Shown here piece by piece: positions 25,339 through 34,280 of a DNA stretch of 43,765 nucleotides; the first letter of the stretch is position 1, and every line of letters starts with the position of its first letter. Location of the stretch: positions 1 through 43,765 of the forward strand of contig CAYPAX010000025.1 of the NCBI GenBank assembly GCA_964408735.1, read 5' to 3'. The DNA comes from UBA7887 sp964408735. GTDB taxonomy: Bacteria; Pseudomonadota; Alphaproteobacteria; UBA7887. The notes below the pieces were generated by a model. That model was not told the DNA's origin and did no database searches. It saw only the letters and a list, made by a program, of their open reading frames with translations. The position numbers were made by a program, and so were the translations under genes.

Positions 25339-27198
25339 ATGCGGGATATCGATGTCATTGTTGTCGGCGGCGGACACGCGGGCTGCGAGGCCGCGTCGGC
25401 AGCGGCGCGCCTTGGCGCCAGCACGCTGCTGATTACCCACGATCTGGCCACGATCGGCGCCATGTCGTGCAATCCGGCCATCGGCGGTATCGGCAAGGGC
25501 ACTCTGGTGCGGGAGGTCGACGCGCTTGGCGGCATCATGGGCACCGCGGCGGACAAGGCCGGCATTCAGTTCCGCGTGCTCAACGCGCGCAAGGGACCGG
25601 CGGTGCAGGGCCCGCGGGCGCAAATCGACCGCGACCGCTATCGTTGCGCGGTGCGCGAAGCCCTTGAGGCCCAGCCGGATCTGACCGTGTTGGCGGGCGC
25701 GGTCGAGGACTTGGTCGTCGATGAGGATGGCCGCGTAGGCGGGGTGAGTCTCGGGAGCGGCGAGCGCCTTGCCGCCAAGGCTGTGGTCATCACCACGGGC
25801 ACCTTCCTGCGCGGCATGATTCATATCGGCGAGCGGCAAATTCCGGCTGGGCGGGTCGGCGAAAGCCCGGCAATGGGCCTATCCCGAACGTTCGAGCGCC
25901 TCGAATTCCGGCTCGGCCGTCTGAAGACGGGCACGCCCCCCAGGCTCGCCCGTGACAGCATTGCCTGGGGCCGCCTCGAGGTTCAGCGGGGCGACGAGCA
26001 ACCGCGGCCGTTCTCATTTCTCGGTGGCGGAATTGGGGCCGAGCAGGTGTCCTGCCATATCACCGGCACCACGCCGGCCACCCATGCCATAATCCGCGAG
26101 AATCTGGCGCGTTCGCCGGTCTATAGCGGCGCCTTCCAAGGGCCCGGCCCGCGCTATTGCCCGTCCATCGAGGACAAGGTGGTGCGTTTTGGCGATCGCG
26201 ACCGCCATCAGATCTTTCTCGAGCCGGAAGGCCTGGCTAGCGACGTCGTCTACCCGAACGGCATCTCGACGGCTCTGCCCGAAGAGGTGCAAAAGGCGCT
26301 GATCGCCAGCATTCCCGGGCTGGAAAGGGCGGAAATCCGCCAGCCGGGCTATGCCATCGAATATGATTTCGTCGATCCGCGGGAGCTTGCACCGAGCCTG
26401 GAGGTGCGCCGCGCCCCGGGGCTATTTCTCGCCGGCCAGATCAACGGCACCACCGGTTACGAAGAGGCGGCGGGGCAGGGCCTGGTTGCCGGTTTCAATG
26501 CCGCGTTGTCGGCTTTGGGCCGGCCCCCGTTCGTGCTCGACCGTGCAGAAGCCCTGATCGGCGTGATGATCGACGATCTGGTGACGTTGGGGGCCAGCGA
26601 GCCCTATCGCATGTTTACCTCGCGCGCAGAATACCGCCTCAGTCTGCGCCCGGACAATGCGGATCTGCGCCTGACCGGGCTTGGCATCAAGCTCGGCGGC
26701 ATCGGGTCCGAGCGCCAACGGTGCTTCGAGGAGAAGACAGGGGCGATATCCGCAGGCAAGGCGCGGCTCTCCGCCCTGCGCCTGACGCCGCGCGAGGCCC
26801 AAGAATACGGCCTGCGCCTGCGTCAGGACGGCCTGCGCCGGGACGGCATGGCGCTGCTGGCCTATCGCGACGTGGATTTGCCGCGCCTTGCCGCGATCTG
26901 GCCCGAGCTCGGGGCAATTCCGCCCGAGGCAGCGACTCAGATAGAGATCGACGCTCACTACGCCGCCTATCTCAAGCGCCAGGCCCGAGAAATCGAGGAA
27001 TTCCGCCGGGAAGCGGCCCTGGCCATCCCCGGCGACCTGGATCTCGACGCCATTGGCGGGCTCTCGGCCGAAGCGCGCCAGGCGCTGGCCGCTGCCCGGC
27101 CGGCGACCCTGGCGGCGGCGGCGCGTTTGCCGGGGCTGACCCCGGCCGCGCTGACCGCGCTCCTCGTCCATATCCGCGGGCTCGCCGATGCCGCCTGA
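25339..27198 (+). CDS. mnmG: tRNA uridine 5-carboxymethylaminomethyl modification enzyme MnmG (GidA)
   Basis: This 619-residue FAD enzyme is the MnmE partner. It begins with the dinucleotide-binding motif DVIVVGGGHAGCEAASAAARLG, then SCNPAIGGIGKGTLVREVDALGG and the flavin segment VQGPRAQIDRDRY. Later blocks include LKTGTPPRL, CHITGTTPATHAII, GRSPVYSG-like RSPVYSGAFQGPGPRYCPSIEDKV, INGTTGYEEAAGQG and MFTSRAEYRLSLRPDNAD. The C-terminal helical domain that contacts MnmE closes the protein. Length and blocks are complete. The ATG at 25339 begins right before the FAD motif. Its stop overlaps the rsmG frame. Confidence 0.97.
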   Translation: MRDIDVIVVGGGHAGCEAASAAARLGASTLLITHDLATIGAMSCNPAIGGIGKGTLVREVDALGGIMGTAADKAGIQFRVLNARKGPAVQGPRAQIDRDRYRCAVREALEAQPDLTVLAGAVEDLVVDEDGRVGGVSLGSGERLAAKAVVITTGTFLRGMIHIGERQIPAGRVGESPAMGLSRTFERLEFRLGRLKTGTPPRLARDSIAWGRLEVQRGDEQPRPFSFLGGGIGAEQVSCHITGTTPATHAIIRENLARSPVYSGAFQGPGPRYCPSIEDKVVRFGDRDRHQIFLEPEGLASDVVYPNGISTALPEEVQKALIASIPGLERAEIRQPGYAIEYDFVDPRELAPSLEVRRAPGLFLAGQINGTTGYEEAAGQGLVAGFNAALSALGRPPFVLDRAEALIGVMIDDLVTLGASEPYRMFTSRAEYRLSLRPDNADLRLTGLGIKLGGIGSERQRCFEEKTGAISAGKARLSALRLTPREAQEYGLRLRQDGLRRDGMALLAYRDVDLPRLAAIWPELGAIPPEAATQIEIDAHYAAYLKRQAREIEEFRREAALAIPGDLDLDAIGGLSAEARQALAAARPATLAAAARLPGLTPAALTALLVHIRGLADAA

Positions 27199-27814
27199 GA
27201 TGTCGGCGGCGGACTTTGCCGCGGAAACCGGTGTTTCACGTGAAACACTGGCGCGCTTCGAGGCCTATCTGGCGCTCCTGGCGCATTGGCAAAGGCGAAT
27301 AAACCTTGTTGCGGCCTCGACCCTGGCCGATCCCTGGCGCCGGCACATGTTGGATAGCGCCCAGCTCGCGCCGCTGCTGCCGGCCGATACCCGCAGAATC
27401 GCCGATCTCGGCTCGGGCGCCGGATTTCCGGGCTTGCCTTTGGCGATCTTGCTCCCCAAGGCGGTCGAAGTGCTGCTGATCGAAAGCGATTCGCGCAAAT
27501 GTGCCTTTCTGCTGGAGGCGATCCGCGAAACCGGCGCCCCGGCGCAGGTCGTTGCGGCACGAATCGAGACAATTCCGGTCCAAGATATCGACGTCGTCGT
27601 GGCTCGCGCCTGCGCGCCTTTGGCCAAATTGCTGGGCTTGGCGAAACCACTGCTGAAACCGGACGGAAGGGCGCTCTTTCTCAAGGGCCGCCGGGCGGAA
27701 GAGGAATTGACCGCGGCCGGGGAAGCCTGGACAATAACCCTTGCGCGGCACCCGAGCCGCAGCGATCCAGACTCCACCATCTTCGAGGCGAGCGATATCA
27801 CGCCGTGTCCGTGA
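27188..27814 (+). CDS. rsmG: 16S rRNA (guanine-527-N7)-methyltransferase RsmG (GidB)
   Basis: This 208-residue SAM enzyme methylates G527 of 16S rRNA. Typical parts are the N-terminal LLAHWQRRINLVAASTLADPWRRHMLDS, the SAM motif RIADLGSGAGFPGLPLAI near 70-87, the acidic motif LLIESDSRKCAFL, and the VVARACAPLAKLL segment. Two starts are possible: ATG 27188, overlapping mnmG by 11 nt, and ATG 27200 just after the mnmG stop. A perfect parS site is embedded at 27232-27247 and encodes the residues VSRET, so this short stretch serves two functions. The stop overlaps the GTG of parA. Confidence 0.95.
   Translation: MPPEMSAADFAAETGVSRETLARFEAYLALLAHWQRRINLVAASTLADPWRRHMLDSAQLAPLLPADTRRIADLGSGAGFPGLPLAILLPKAVEVLLIESDSRKCAFLLEAIRETGAPAQVVAARIETIPVQDIDVVVARACAPLAKLLGLAKPLLKPDGRALFLKGRRAEEELTAAGEAWTITLARHPSRSDPDSTIFEASDITPCP
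27232..27247. promoter_or_regulatory. parS centromere site 2 (inside rsmG)
   Basis: A second perfect TGTTTCACGTGAAACA lies inside the rsmG coding sequence, 1,983 bp from the first site. In the rsmG frame its centre is read as Val-Ser-Arg-Glu-Thr. With ParA and ParB genes immediately downstream, it should be part of the chromosomal centromere region. Confidence 0.95.
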
Positions 27815-28626
27815 CCGCAGACGACAGCGACCCAGTGGCCACGGCGAAAGTCATCGCCGTTGCTAACCAGAAGGGCGGGGTGGGCAAGACCACCACGGCG
27901 ATCAACCTCGCCACCGCCTTTGCCGCCATCAACAAGCGTGCGCTGGTGGTCGATCTCGACCCCCAGGGCAATGCCAGCACGGGCCTGGGCATCGCCGCGG
28001 CGCGGCGAGAGCGCACCAGCTATGACGTGGTGATGGGCGAGGCGAGCATGTCCGAGGTGGTGATGGCGACCGAAGTGCCGGGGCTTTTCCTGGTCCCTGC
28101 GGACGAGGACCTGGCGGGGGTGGAAATCGAGCTGGTGGCGGCGGAGGACCGGGTATTTCGCTTGCGCCGGGCCATCGAGACCATCGCTCAGGACTATGAC
28201 TACATCCTAATCGACTGCCCGCCGGGGCTGGGGCTGCTCAATCTCAACGGCCTGGTCGCCGCGGATGGGGTGCTGGTGCCCTTGCAATGCGAGTTCTTCG
28301 CCCTCGAAGGCCTCAGCCAGCTTATTCGCACCATCGAGCGTGTGCGTCAGGGCTTCAATCCGGGGCTCGAGATGGAGGGCGTGGTGCTGACCATGTTCGA
28401 CCGCCGCAACAACCTCTCCGAACAGGTCGCCAACGACGTGCGCCATTATCTCGGCGCCAAGGTTTTCGAGACCGTGATCCCGCGCAACGTGCGGGTCTCC
28501 GAGGCGCCGTCCCACGGCAAGCCCGTGCTGCTTTACGATTTCCGCTCGGCCGGGGCGCGGGCCTATATGTATCTGGTCAGCGAGATGCTGCGCCGCGAGC
28601 AGAAGACCGCGATGGTGAGTGCATGA
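27811..28626 (+). CDS. parA: Chromosome-partitioning ATPase ParA (Soj)
   Basis: This 271-residue deviant-Walker ATPase moves ParB-parS complexes to segregate the chromosome origin. It shows KVIAVANQKGGVGKTTTAINLATAF, with the deviant Walker A KGGVGKT at 21-27. It also shows the switch I region VVDLDPQGNASTGLG, Walker B-like YILIDCPPGLGLLNLNGL, and VLTMFDRRNNLSEQVANDVRHYLG. GTG 27811 overlaps the rsmG stop (GTGA); GTG 27805, two codons earlier, is also possible. The short N-terminal tail is unconserved. Its stop overlaps the parB start (ATGA), so both partition proteins are made from one coupled message. Confidence 0.96.
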   Translation: MTADDSDPVATAKVIAVANQKGGVGKTTTAINLATAFAAINKRALVVDLDPQGNASTGLGIAAARRERTSYDVVMGEASMSEVVMATEVPGLFLVPADEDLAGVEIELVAAEDRVFRLRRAIETIAQDYDYILIDCPPGLGLLNLNGLVAADGVLVPLQCEFFALEGLSQLIRTIERVRQGFNPGLEMEGVVLTMFDRRNNLSEQVANDVRHYLGAKVFETVIPRNVRVSEAPSHGKPVLLYDFRSAGARAYMYLVSEMLRREQKTAMVSA

Positions 28627-29474
28627 GCGCCGCCCGCGAGCGTGGCCTGGGCCGCGGCCTCGGTGCCCTGATGGGCGAGGCGGGTGCCGCGCCCGGCCAG
28701 GAGCCCAACACCCTGGCGACTGCCGACTTGACGCCGGGCCCCTTCCAGCCGCGGCGCAATTTCGACCCGGACGAGCTCGACTCCCTGGCCGCCTCGATCC
28801 GCGAGCGTGGCATCATGCAGCCGATCCTGGTGCGTCCCGATCCCAAGGCGGAGGGCCGCTACGAGATCGTCGCCGGCGAGCGCCGCTGGCGTGCCGCGCA
28901 AGCCGCCCAGCTGCACGAGGTGCCGGTCATCATCCGCGACCTCGACGACCGCGACAGTCTCGAATTCGCCCTTATCGAAAACGTCCAGCGCCAGGACCTC
29001 GGTGCCCTGGAGGAAGCGGAGGGCTACCGCCGCCTGATCGACGAGTTCGAGCTCACCCAGGAAACCCTGGCGCGGCAGGTCGGCAAAAGCCGCAGCCACG
29101 TTGCCAACATGTTGCGGCTGTTGAGCCTTCCCGACGGTGTGCGCCGGATGGTAGACGACGGCGCGCTCAGCGCCGGCCATGCCCGCGCCCTGCTCAGCGC
29201 CCAGGATCCCGAGACCCTGGCCAAGACCGTCCAGGCCAAAGGCCTCAACGTGCGCCAGACCGAAAAGCTGGTGAAGCAGGCCGCGAGCGGCCTGGTCAAG
29301 GCCCTGGCGGCGAAAGTGCCGCGCAATCCGGACACGGTAAAGCTCGAGGAAGATACCTCAGGCGCGCTCGGCATGCGGGTCAAGCTGGTCGAGCGTGGCG
29401 AGGCCGGCGAGCTGCGCATCGCCTATCGCAGTCTCGAGCAGCTCGACGACCTTATCGCAAAATTGCGCAACTAA
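28623..29474 (+). CDS. parB: Chromosome-partitioning CTPase ParB (Spo0J)
   Basis: This 283-residue centromere-binding clamp starts with the basic ParA-stimulating peptide RERGLGRGLGALMGE. The CTP-binding fold follows with PGPFQPRRNF (C1), AGERRWRAAQ near 85-93 (C2) and LIENVQRQDL (C3). A helix-turn-helix (LTQETLARQVGKSRSHVANMLRLL, about 144-167) reads parS. The C-terminal dimerisation domain ends LDDLIAKLRN. Two perfect parS sites lie 1.4 and 3.4 kb upstream. Translation is coupled to parA. Its stop overlaps the convergent holA stop by 4 nt, leaving no room for an intergenic terminator. Confidence 0.96.
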   Translation: MSAARERGLGRGLGALMGEAGAAPGQEPNTLATADLTPGPFQPRRNFDPDELDSLAASIRERGIMQPILVRPDPKAEGRYEIVAGERRWRAAQAAQLHEVPVIIRDLDDRDSLEFALIENVQRQDLGALEEAEGYRRLIDEFELTQETLARQVGKSRSHVANMLRLLSLPDGVRRMVDDGALSAGHARALLSAQDPETLAKTVQAKGLNVRQTEKLVKQAASGLVKALAAKVPRNPDTVKLEEDTSGALGMRVKLVERGEAGELRIAYRSLEQLDDLIAKLRN

Positions 29475-30481
29475 CGATTAGCAGCAGCAGTGAGCCGCGT
29501 CAGCGCCTGACCGCAGATCGCCTCGGCCGGCAGGCCGGTGCTCTTGCAGTCGATCTCGGCTTGCAGCAACAGCTCCAGCGCGGCCGCCAGGGTCGCCGCC
29601 GGCCAGCGCCGCAGCTGCGCCGTGAAGGCGGACTTGCGCTTGAAGAAGACGGGCGGGCGCAGCCTGGCGAGCGCGCTTTCGGCGTCAGGGCTGGCGGCAA
29701 CCCGATGCAATCGCTGGAAATGCCGCTCCACCGCGCGCAGCGCGCCGACCGGATGCACGCCGTCGAGATGCAGGCGCGCCAGGCTGCGGCCGACGCCGGC
29801 ATGGTCGCCGCCGGCCACCGCGTCGGCGAGGTCGTCGAGGGTAACGGAGGCGCTGTCGCCGACCACGGCCTCGACCGCGCCCTCGTCCACTTCCGCCGCG
29901 CCCTCGCCGACATAGAGCGCAAGCTTGTCGATCTCAGCCCGGCTCAGCTTGCGGTCGCTGCCGAGCCTGGCCAGCAGCGCCGAGCGGGCGCCGGGCGTCG
30001 CGCGCAATCCGTAGCCGGCCAAGCTTTCATCTATGACGCCTTCGAGGCTGGCGGCATCGTCGGCGTAGCAGGCGACGGCGGCGGCGTTGTCGGCGGCCTC
30101 GAAAAGCTTGCGCAGACGCGAGCTCGGGCCCAGCTCGCCGGCCTCGACCACGACCAGGCTGTCACCGGCCGCCACTTCCAGCCAGGCCGCCGCGGCGTTC
30201 GCGGCGTCGTTGCCGGCGTCACGCACCCGCACAACGCGGCGCCCGCCTGTGAGTGCCTGGGCGGCGGCCTCATCGGCCAGCAGGGCGGGGTCGCCGGCGA
30301 CGGTCTTGCCGGTCAGCTCGGAGACGCGGAAGGGATCGCGCAGGTCGTCGACCACCGTGCGGGCCAGGCTCTCGGCGCGCTCCTGCACAAGGCCGCGGTC
30401 GGGGCCGTAGACCAGCACCGCCACAACGCCGGCCTGGGGCTTGCGGCAAAAGCCGACCGCGCGCCCGGCCGGGATCTTCAC
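29471..30481 (-). CDS. holA: DNA polymerase III delta subunit HolA
   Basis: This 336-residue clamp-loader subunit opens the beta sliding clamp. It shows the family's N-terminal VLVYGPDRGLVQERAESLARTVV, the SELTGKTVAGDPALLADEAAAQALTGGRRVVRVRDAG segment, the YADDAASLEGVIDESLAGYG region, and the helical collar with PVGALRAVERHFQRLHRV. Alphaproteobacterial HolA is about this length. The GTG at 30481 overlaps the lptE stop (GTGA), which fixes the start and couples the two genes. The gene ends tail-to-tail with parB. Confidence 0.93.
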   Translation of the reverse strand: MKIPAGRAVGFCRKPQAGVVAVLVYGPDRGLVQERAESLARTVVDDLRDPFRVSELTGKTVAGDPALLADEAAAQALTGGRRVVRVRDAGNDAANAAAAWLEVAAGDSLVVVEAGELGPSSRLRKLFEAADNAAAVACYADDAASLEGVIDESLAGYGLRATPGARSALLARLGSDRKLSRAEIDKLALYVGEGAAEVDEGAVEAVVGDSASVTLDDLADAVAGGDHAGVGRSLARLHLDGVHPVGALRAVERHFQRLHRVAASPDAESALARLRPPVFFKRKSAFTAQLRRWPAATLAAALELLLQAEIDCKSTGLPAEAICGQALTRLTAAANR

Positions 30482-30987
30482 TGGCCGTGCCTGCGGTCGA
30501 AATAGAGCGTCAGCCGCTCGACAATCTTGCGGCCGATCTCGCGCGCCGCGCGGCGCCCGGCACTTTGCTCGGCAACCAACGTGGCGAAGTCTGCGGATTC
30601 GACGATGTTGTAGCTGGTCACGGTGCGCACAGCGGCTTGGTCGAGCACCGTGCCGCTGCCGCTCTCGGCCAGCACGTAGCGCGCATTGAGATGGAAATCA
30701 TAGCGCCGCACCAGGGTATCGCGCTCGGTCACCAGCGCAGTGATGCCTTCGCTCAAGGTTATGCTGAGGCGATATTGCGGGCGTTCGTCGGCACCCCTTC
30801 GCGCCAGGTCCTGGTTGAGCAGATCGGCGAGATCCGGGCCCAAATTGCCGAGAATCTCTGCCACCTCGACGCGGGCGAGGTCGGCTGCGATCTCGCCGCC
30901 GCCGCGCTCGCCATGCAGCGGCCGGAAGCCGCAGCCCGCCAGGGCCGCGGCAACAAGTATGATGGCAATGTTTCTAGACCACGACAT
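30478..30987 (-). CDS. lptE: LPS-assembly lipoprotein LptE
   Basis: This 169-residue outer-membrane lipoprotein forms the plug of the LptD barrel that inserts LPS into the outer leaflet. A lipoprotein signal ends in LAGC with the lipidated Cys19, followed by GFRPLHG, the start shared by LptE proteins. The body alternates strands and amphipathic helices (YRLSITLSEGITALVTERDTLVRRYDFHLNARYVL), as in the family. The ATG at 30987 lies inside the end of leuS (14-nt overlap) and the stop overlaps holA, giving the classic alphaproteobacterial order leuS-lptE-holA. Sequence divergence in this family is high; position supports the name. Confidence 0.9.
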   Translation of the reverse strand: MSWSRNIAIILVAAALAGCGFRPLHGERGGGEIAADLARVEVAEILGNLGPDLADLLNQDLARRGADERPQYRLSITLSEGITALVTERDTLVRRYDFHLNARYVLAESGSGTVLDQAAVRTVTSYNIVESADFATLVAEQSAGRRAAREIGRKIVERLTLYFDRRHGQ

Positions 30988-33532
30988 TGACGATACGGTT
31001 GGGCACGACGATCACCTTGCGTACAGCCTTGCCGGCGATCGCCGCCGCAACCTTGGGCTGGGCCAGGGCCTCGGCCTCGACCGCCGCGGGGTCCGCATCC
31101 GGCACCAGCTCGAGGGTCGCACGCTTCTTGCCGTTGACCTGCACGGGCACCACGAGGCGCTCCTCCGCCGTCAGCGCCGCATCCGCCTCGGGCCAGGGTT
31201 GGCGGCAGGCATAGCCGTCACGACCGAGCGTCGCCCAGGCCTCCTCGGCGAAATGGGGCATCATCGGCGCGACCAGCAGGACCAGGGTCTCCAAGGCCTC
31301 GCGCAACACGGCACCGGCGGCCTCGCCTGTCGGCTGATAGGCGCCGATGGCATTGGAAAGCTCGCGGATGCGCGCTACGCCGCGATTGAAGCGGAAACGC
31401 TCGATATCGTCGCTCACCGCGGCGATGGCGCGATGGGTGGCCTGCCTGAGCGCGAGGTTGGCGGCATCGAGCTCGCCCGGCATGGCGCTGCCGGGCGCAG
31501 CTAAGGGCACGGCTGGCTCGGTGATCATGCGCCAGAGCCGCTGCACATAGCGCCAGACCCCTTCGATACCGGACTCGGTCCATTCCAGATCGCGCTCGGG
31601 CGGGCTGTCGGAGAGCATGAATAGCCGCGCCGAATCGGCCCCGTAGCGGGCGATCATGTCTTCCGGGTCGATGACATTGCGGCGCGACTTGCTCATTTTC
31701 TCGGAGCGCCCGAGGGTGACGCTTGCGCCGTCGCTGCGCCGGGTGGCGCCGTTCTCGCTGCGCTCGACGTCCTCCGGGTAAAGCCAGGTGCCGTCCGCCG
31801 CGCGATAGGTTTCGTGGCAGACCATGCCTTGGGCCAGCAGGCCGGCAAAGGGCTCATCGAACTCGACATAGCCGCAACGGCGCAAGGCACGCATGAAGAA
31901 GCGCGAATAGAGCAGATGCAGGATGGCGTGCTCGATACCACCGATATACTGATCGACCGGCATCCAGCGCCGCATCGCCTCGGGCTCCAGGGGCACGTCG
32001 GCATCAGCGCAGGCGAAACGGGCAAAATACCAGGACGAATCGACGAAGGTGTCGAAGGTATCGGTGTCGCGCTCGGCATCGCCGCCGCAGGCCGGGCAGG
32101 CGACGGACTTCCATTCGCTGTGGCGGTCGAGCGGGTTGCCCGGCTGGTCGAAGCTGACGTCGTCGGGCAGGGTCACGGGCAGATCCGCCTCCGGCACCGG
32201 CACGATGCCGCAGCTCGGGCAGTGGACGACCGGGATCGGGCAGCCCCAATAGCGCTGACGCGAGGCGATCCAGTCGCGCAGGCGATAGGTGGTCTCGCGC
32301 GCACCCTCGCCGCTGGCGTCGAGGCGGTCGATCACTGCGGCCTTGGCCTCTGCCACGCCGAGCCCATCGAGAAAATCGGAATTGACGATCACGCCATCCT
32401 CGACAAAGGCCTCGCCCGCTACGGCAAAGCTCTCGTCGGCATCGCGCGGGCGCACCACGGTGAGGATCGGCAGCTCGTATTTGGTGGCGAACTCGAAGTC
32501 GCGGTGGTCGTGGGCCGGCACGCCGAAGATGGCGCCGGTGCCGTATTCCATAAGCACGAAATTGGCCACATAGATCGGCAATGTCGCGCCTTCGACCAGC
32601 GGGTGGATGGCCTCGAGCCCTGTGCGATAGCCCATCTTCTCGGCGGTCTCGAGCTCGGCCTCGGAGGTGCCGGTGCGGTTGCACTCGACAATGAACTCGG
32701 CCAGGGCCGAATCGCTCTCGGCAAGCTCGCCCGCCAGTGGGTGATTGGCGGCGATGGCACAGAAACTGGCGCCGAAAAGCGTATCGGGCCGGGTGGTGAA
32801 GACCTCCAAACGGTCGTCGCGGCCGGCCAGGCGAAAGCGCAGGCGTGCGCCCTCGGAACGGCCGATCCAATTGGCCTGCATGGTGCGCACGGAATCGGGC
32901 CAGCGTTCCAGCTCGTCGAGGCCCTCGAGCAGGGAATCGGCGAAGTCGGTGATGCGGAACATCCACTGCGGCAGCAGACGCCGCTCCACCAGCTCGCCGG
33001 AGCGCCAGCCGCGGCCATCGATCACCTGCTCGTTGGCCAGCACCGTGTGATCGGCGGGATCCCAGTTCACCCAGGCTTCCTTGCGGTAGACCAGGCTCTC
33101 GCCAAGCATGTCGAGAAACATCTTCTGTTCGTGGCGGTAATAGTCCGGCGAACAGGTCGCGACCTCGCGGCTCCAGTCATAGGACAGGCCCATGGATTGC
33201 AGCTGGCCGCGCATGGTGGCGATGTTGCTCCAGGTCCATTTGGCGGGATGTACGCCCTGTTCTATGGCGGCGTTTTCCGCCGGCATGCCGAATGCGTCCC
33301 AGCCCATGGGGTGAAGCACGTCGAAACCGCGGGCGCGTTTGTAGCGGGCCAGCAGGTCGCCGAGGGTATAGACCCGCACATGGCCCATGTGGATGCGCCC
33401 GGACGGGTAGGGAAACATCTCGAGCACATAATAGGGCGGGCGCTCGCCCTCGGCACCGGTCGCGAAAACCGAGTCCGCCTCCCAGGCCTGCTGCCACTTG
33501 GCCTCGGTCGCTTGCGGATCGTATCGCGCCAT
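30974..33532 (-). CDS. leuS: Leucyl-tRNA synthetase
   Basis: This 852-residue class I synthetase charges tRNA-Leu. It starts MARYDPQATEAKWQQAWE, then the HIGH-type site PYPSGRIHMGHVRVYTLGD (HMGH at 48-51). The CP1 editing domain carries TTRPDTLFGASFCAIAANHPLA and GTGAIFGVPAHDHRDFEFA. DTFVDSSWYFARF follows, and the second signature EKMSKSRRNVIDPEDM has KMSKS at 612-616. A C-terminal anticodon-binding and editing-clamp region completes a normal-length protein. I use the ATG at 33532; the frame is open 25 codons upstream, without conservation. An 88-bp gap with a perfect 8-bp hairpin separates it from the DUF3576 lipoprotein gene. Confidence 0.97.
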   Translation of the reverse strand: MARYDPQATEAKWQQAWEADSVFATGAEGERPPYYVLEMFPYPSGRIHMGHVRVYTLGDLLARYKRARGFDVLHPMGWDAFGMPAENAAIEQGVHPAKWTWSNIATMRGQLQSMGLSYDWSREVATCSPDYYRHEQKMFLDMLGESLVYRKEAWVNWDPADHTVLANEQVIDGRGWRSGELVERRLLPQWMFRITDFADSLLEGLDELERWPDSVRTMQANWIGRSEGARLRFRLAGRDDRLEVFTTRPDTLFGASFCAIAANHPLAGELAESDSALAEFIVECNRTGTSEAELETAEKMGYRTGLEAIHPLVEGATLPIYVANFVLMEYGTGAIFGVPAHDHRDFEFATKYELPILTVVRPRDADESFAVAGEAFVEDGVIVNSDFLDGLGVAEAKAAVIDRLDASGEGARETTYRLRDWIASRQRYWGCPIPVVHCPSCGIVPVPEADLPVTLPDDVSFDQPGNPLDRHSEWKSVACPACGGDAERDTDTFDTFVDSSWYFARFACADADVPLEPEAMRRWMPVDQYIGGIEHAILHLLYSRFFMRALRRCGYVEFDEPFAGLLAQGMVCHETYRAADGTWLYPEDVERSENGATRRSDGASVTLGRSEKMSKSRRNVIDPEDMIARYGADSARLFMLSDSPPERDLEWTESGIEGVWRYVQRLWRMITEPAVPLAAPGSAMPGELDAANLALRQATHRAIAAVSDDIERFRFNRGVARIRELSNAIGAYQPTGEAAGAVLREALETLVLLVAPMMPHFAEEAWATLGRDGYACRQPWPEADAALTAEERLVVPVQVNGKKRATLELVPDADPAAVEAEALAQPKVAAAIAGKAVRKVIVVPNRIVNVVV

Positions 33533-33578
33533 GGGGTTCGCTTCCTGGACTTGAGAAATTTGATCGCGTTCGCTTCCG

Positions 33579-33598
33579 CCAGCGCCACTTGGCGCTGG
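33579..33598. other. Short perfect hairpin between DUF3576 gene and leuS
   Basis: CCAGCGCC and GGCGCTGG form an 8-bp stem around the loop ACTT. On the - strand it follows the DUF3576 stop by 22 nt and is not followed by a T-run, so it does not look like a standard intrinsic terminator. It may protect mRNA ends or weakly attenuate readthrough into leuS. Confidence 0.4.
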
Positions 33599-33620
33599 TT
33601 CCGTCACACCGGGAAGGGCT

Positions 33621-34217
33621 TTATTCCTGGCTGGCGAGGGTGCGGATTCTGAGCTGGCGGGCGCGGGTCAGAATGGCGTTCTCGAGGTCCGTGGACATGG
33701 AGTCCGCGACCGCCGCGTCGATCCAGCCGTTGGCGCCCTGCTCCTGACGGAATACCGATACCCTGACACCGTCGGCGCGCAGCGCCCGGTCGAGAATAAA
33801 CGCCGAAACCTTGAAGCGCTCGCTTGGCGTCTGTGGCGGTGTGTACCAATCGGTGATGATGACGCCGCCGAAAGGGTCCGCCGAGGTCAGCGGCAGGAAG
33901 GAAAGCGTATCGAGCGAGGCGCGCCAGAGGAAGCTGTTGACGCCGATGCCGGCGCCGCCGCCGCTGCTACCCGCGTCCGGATTGTAGTTGGGGCCACCGA
34001 GCAGGACGATGCCGTCGCCGCCCATCAGGCTTTGCTCGCGAATGCCGCTGCCCGGATTGGCCGAATAGGTGCCCCAAGTTTCGTCGTTACCGGAGGGATA
34101 ATCGGCCTTGACGTCGATATCGTCGGAGCAGCCGGAGAGCGTGGGCAGCAGCAATGCCGCCGCCATTGCCAAAGCCAGCGAGCGCCGGGGACGAAGTGCC
34201 ACGGATGAAGTGGTCAT
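33621..34217 (-). CDS. DUF3576-family outer-membrane lipoprotein
   Basis: This 198-residue predicted lipoprotein has a signal ending in LSGC with the lipidated Cys30 (SLALAMAAALLLPTLSGC, after an Arg-rich n-region). The mature part has the family's GSGIREQSLMGGDGIVLL segment, NSFLWRASLDTLSFLPLTSADPFGGVIITDWYTPP and LRADGVRVSVFRQEQGANGW. Function is unknown; it is an alphaproteobacterial envelope family regularly found next to leuS-lptE-holA. I start it at the ATG at 34217 because the frame further upstream runs through the porin terminator. It is 88 bp ahead of leuS on the same strand. Confidence 0.9.
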   Translation of the reverse strand: MTTSSVALRPRRSLALAMAAALLLPTLSGCSDDIDVKADYPSGNDETWGTYSANPGSGIREQSLMGGDGIVLLGGPNYNPDAGSSGGGAGIGVNSFLWRASLDTLSFLPLTSADPFGGVIITDWYTPPQTPSERFKVSAFILDRALRADGVRVSVFRQEQGANGWIDAAVADSMSTDLENAILTRARQLRIRTLASQE

Positions 34218-34280
34218 AAGCAAGCGAACCCTCAGTCGGCGGCCATATCGCAACAGGGCGAAACCGCCAGCACACAGCCA

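Noticed and set aside
23913..29474. A chromosomal replication origin near mnmE-mnmG-parAB
   Set aside because: This neighbourhood is often close to oriC, but I saw no DnaA-box cluster, AT-rich unwinding region or dnaA gene in the window.
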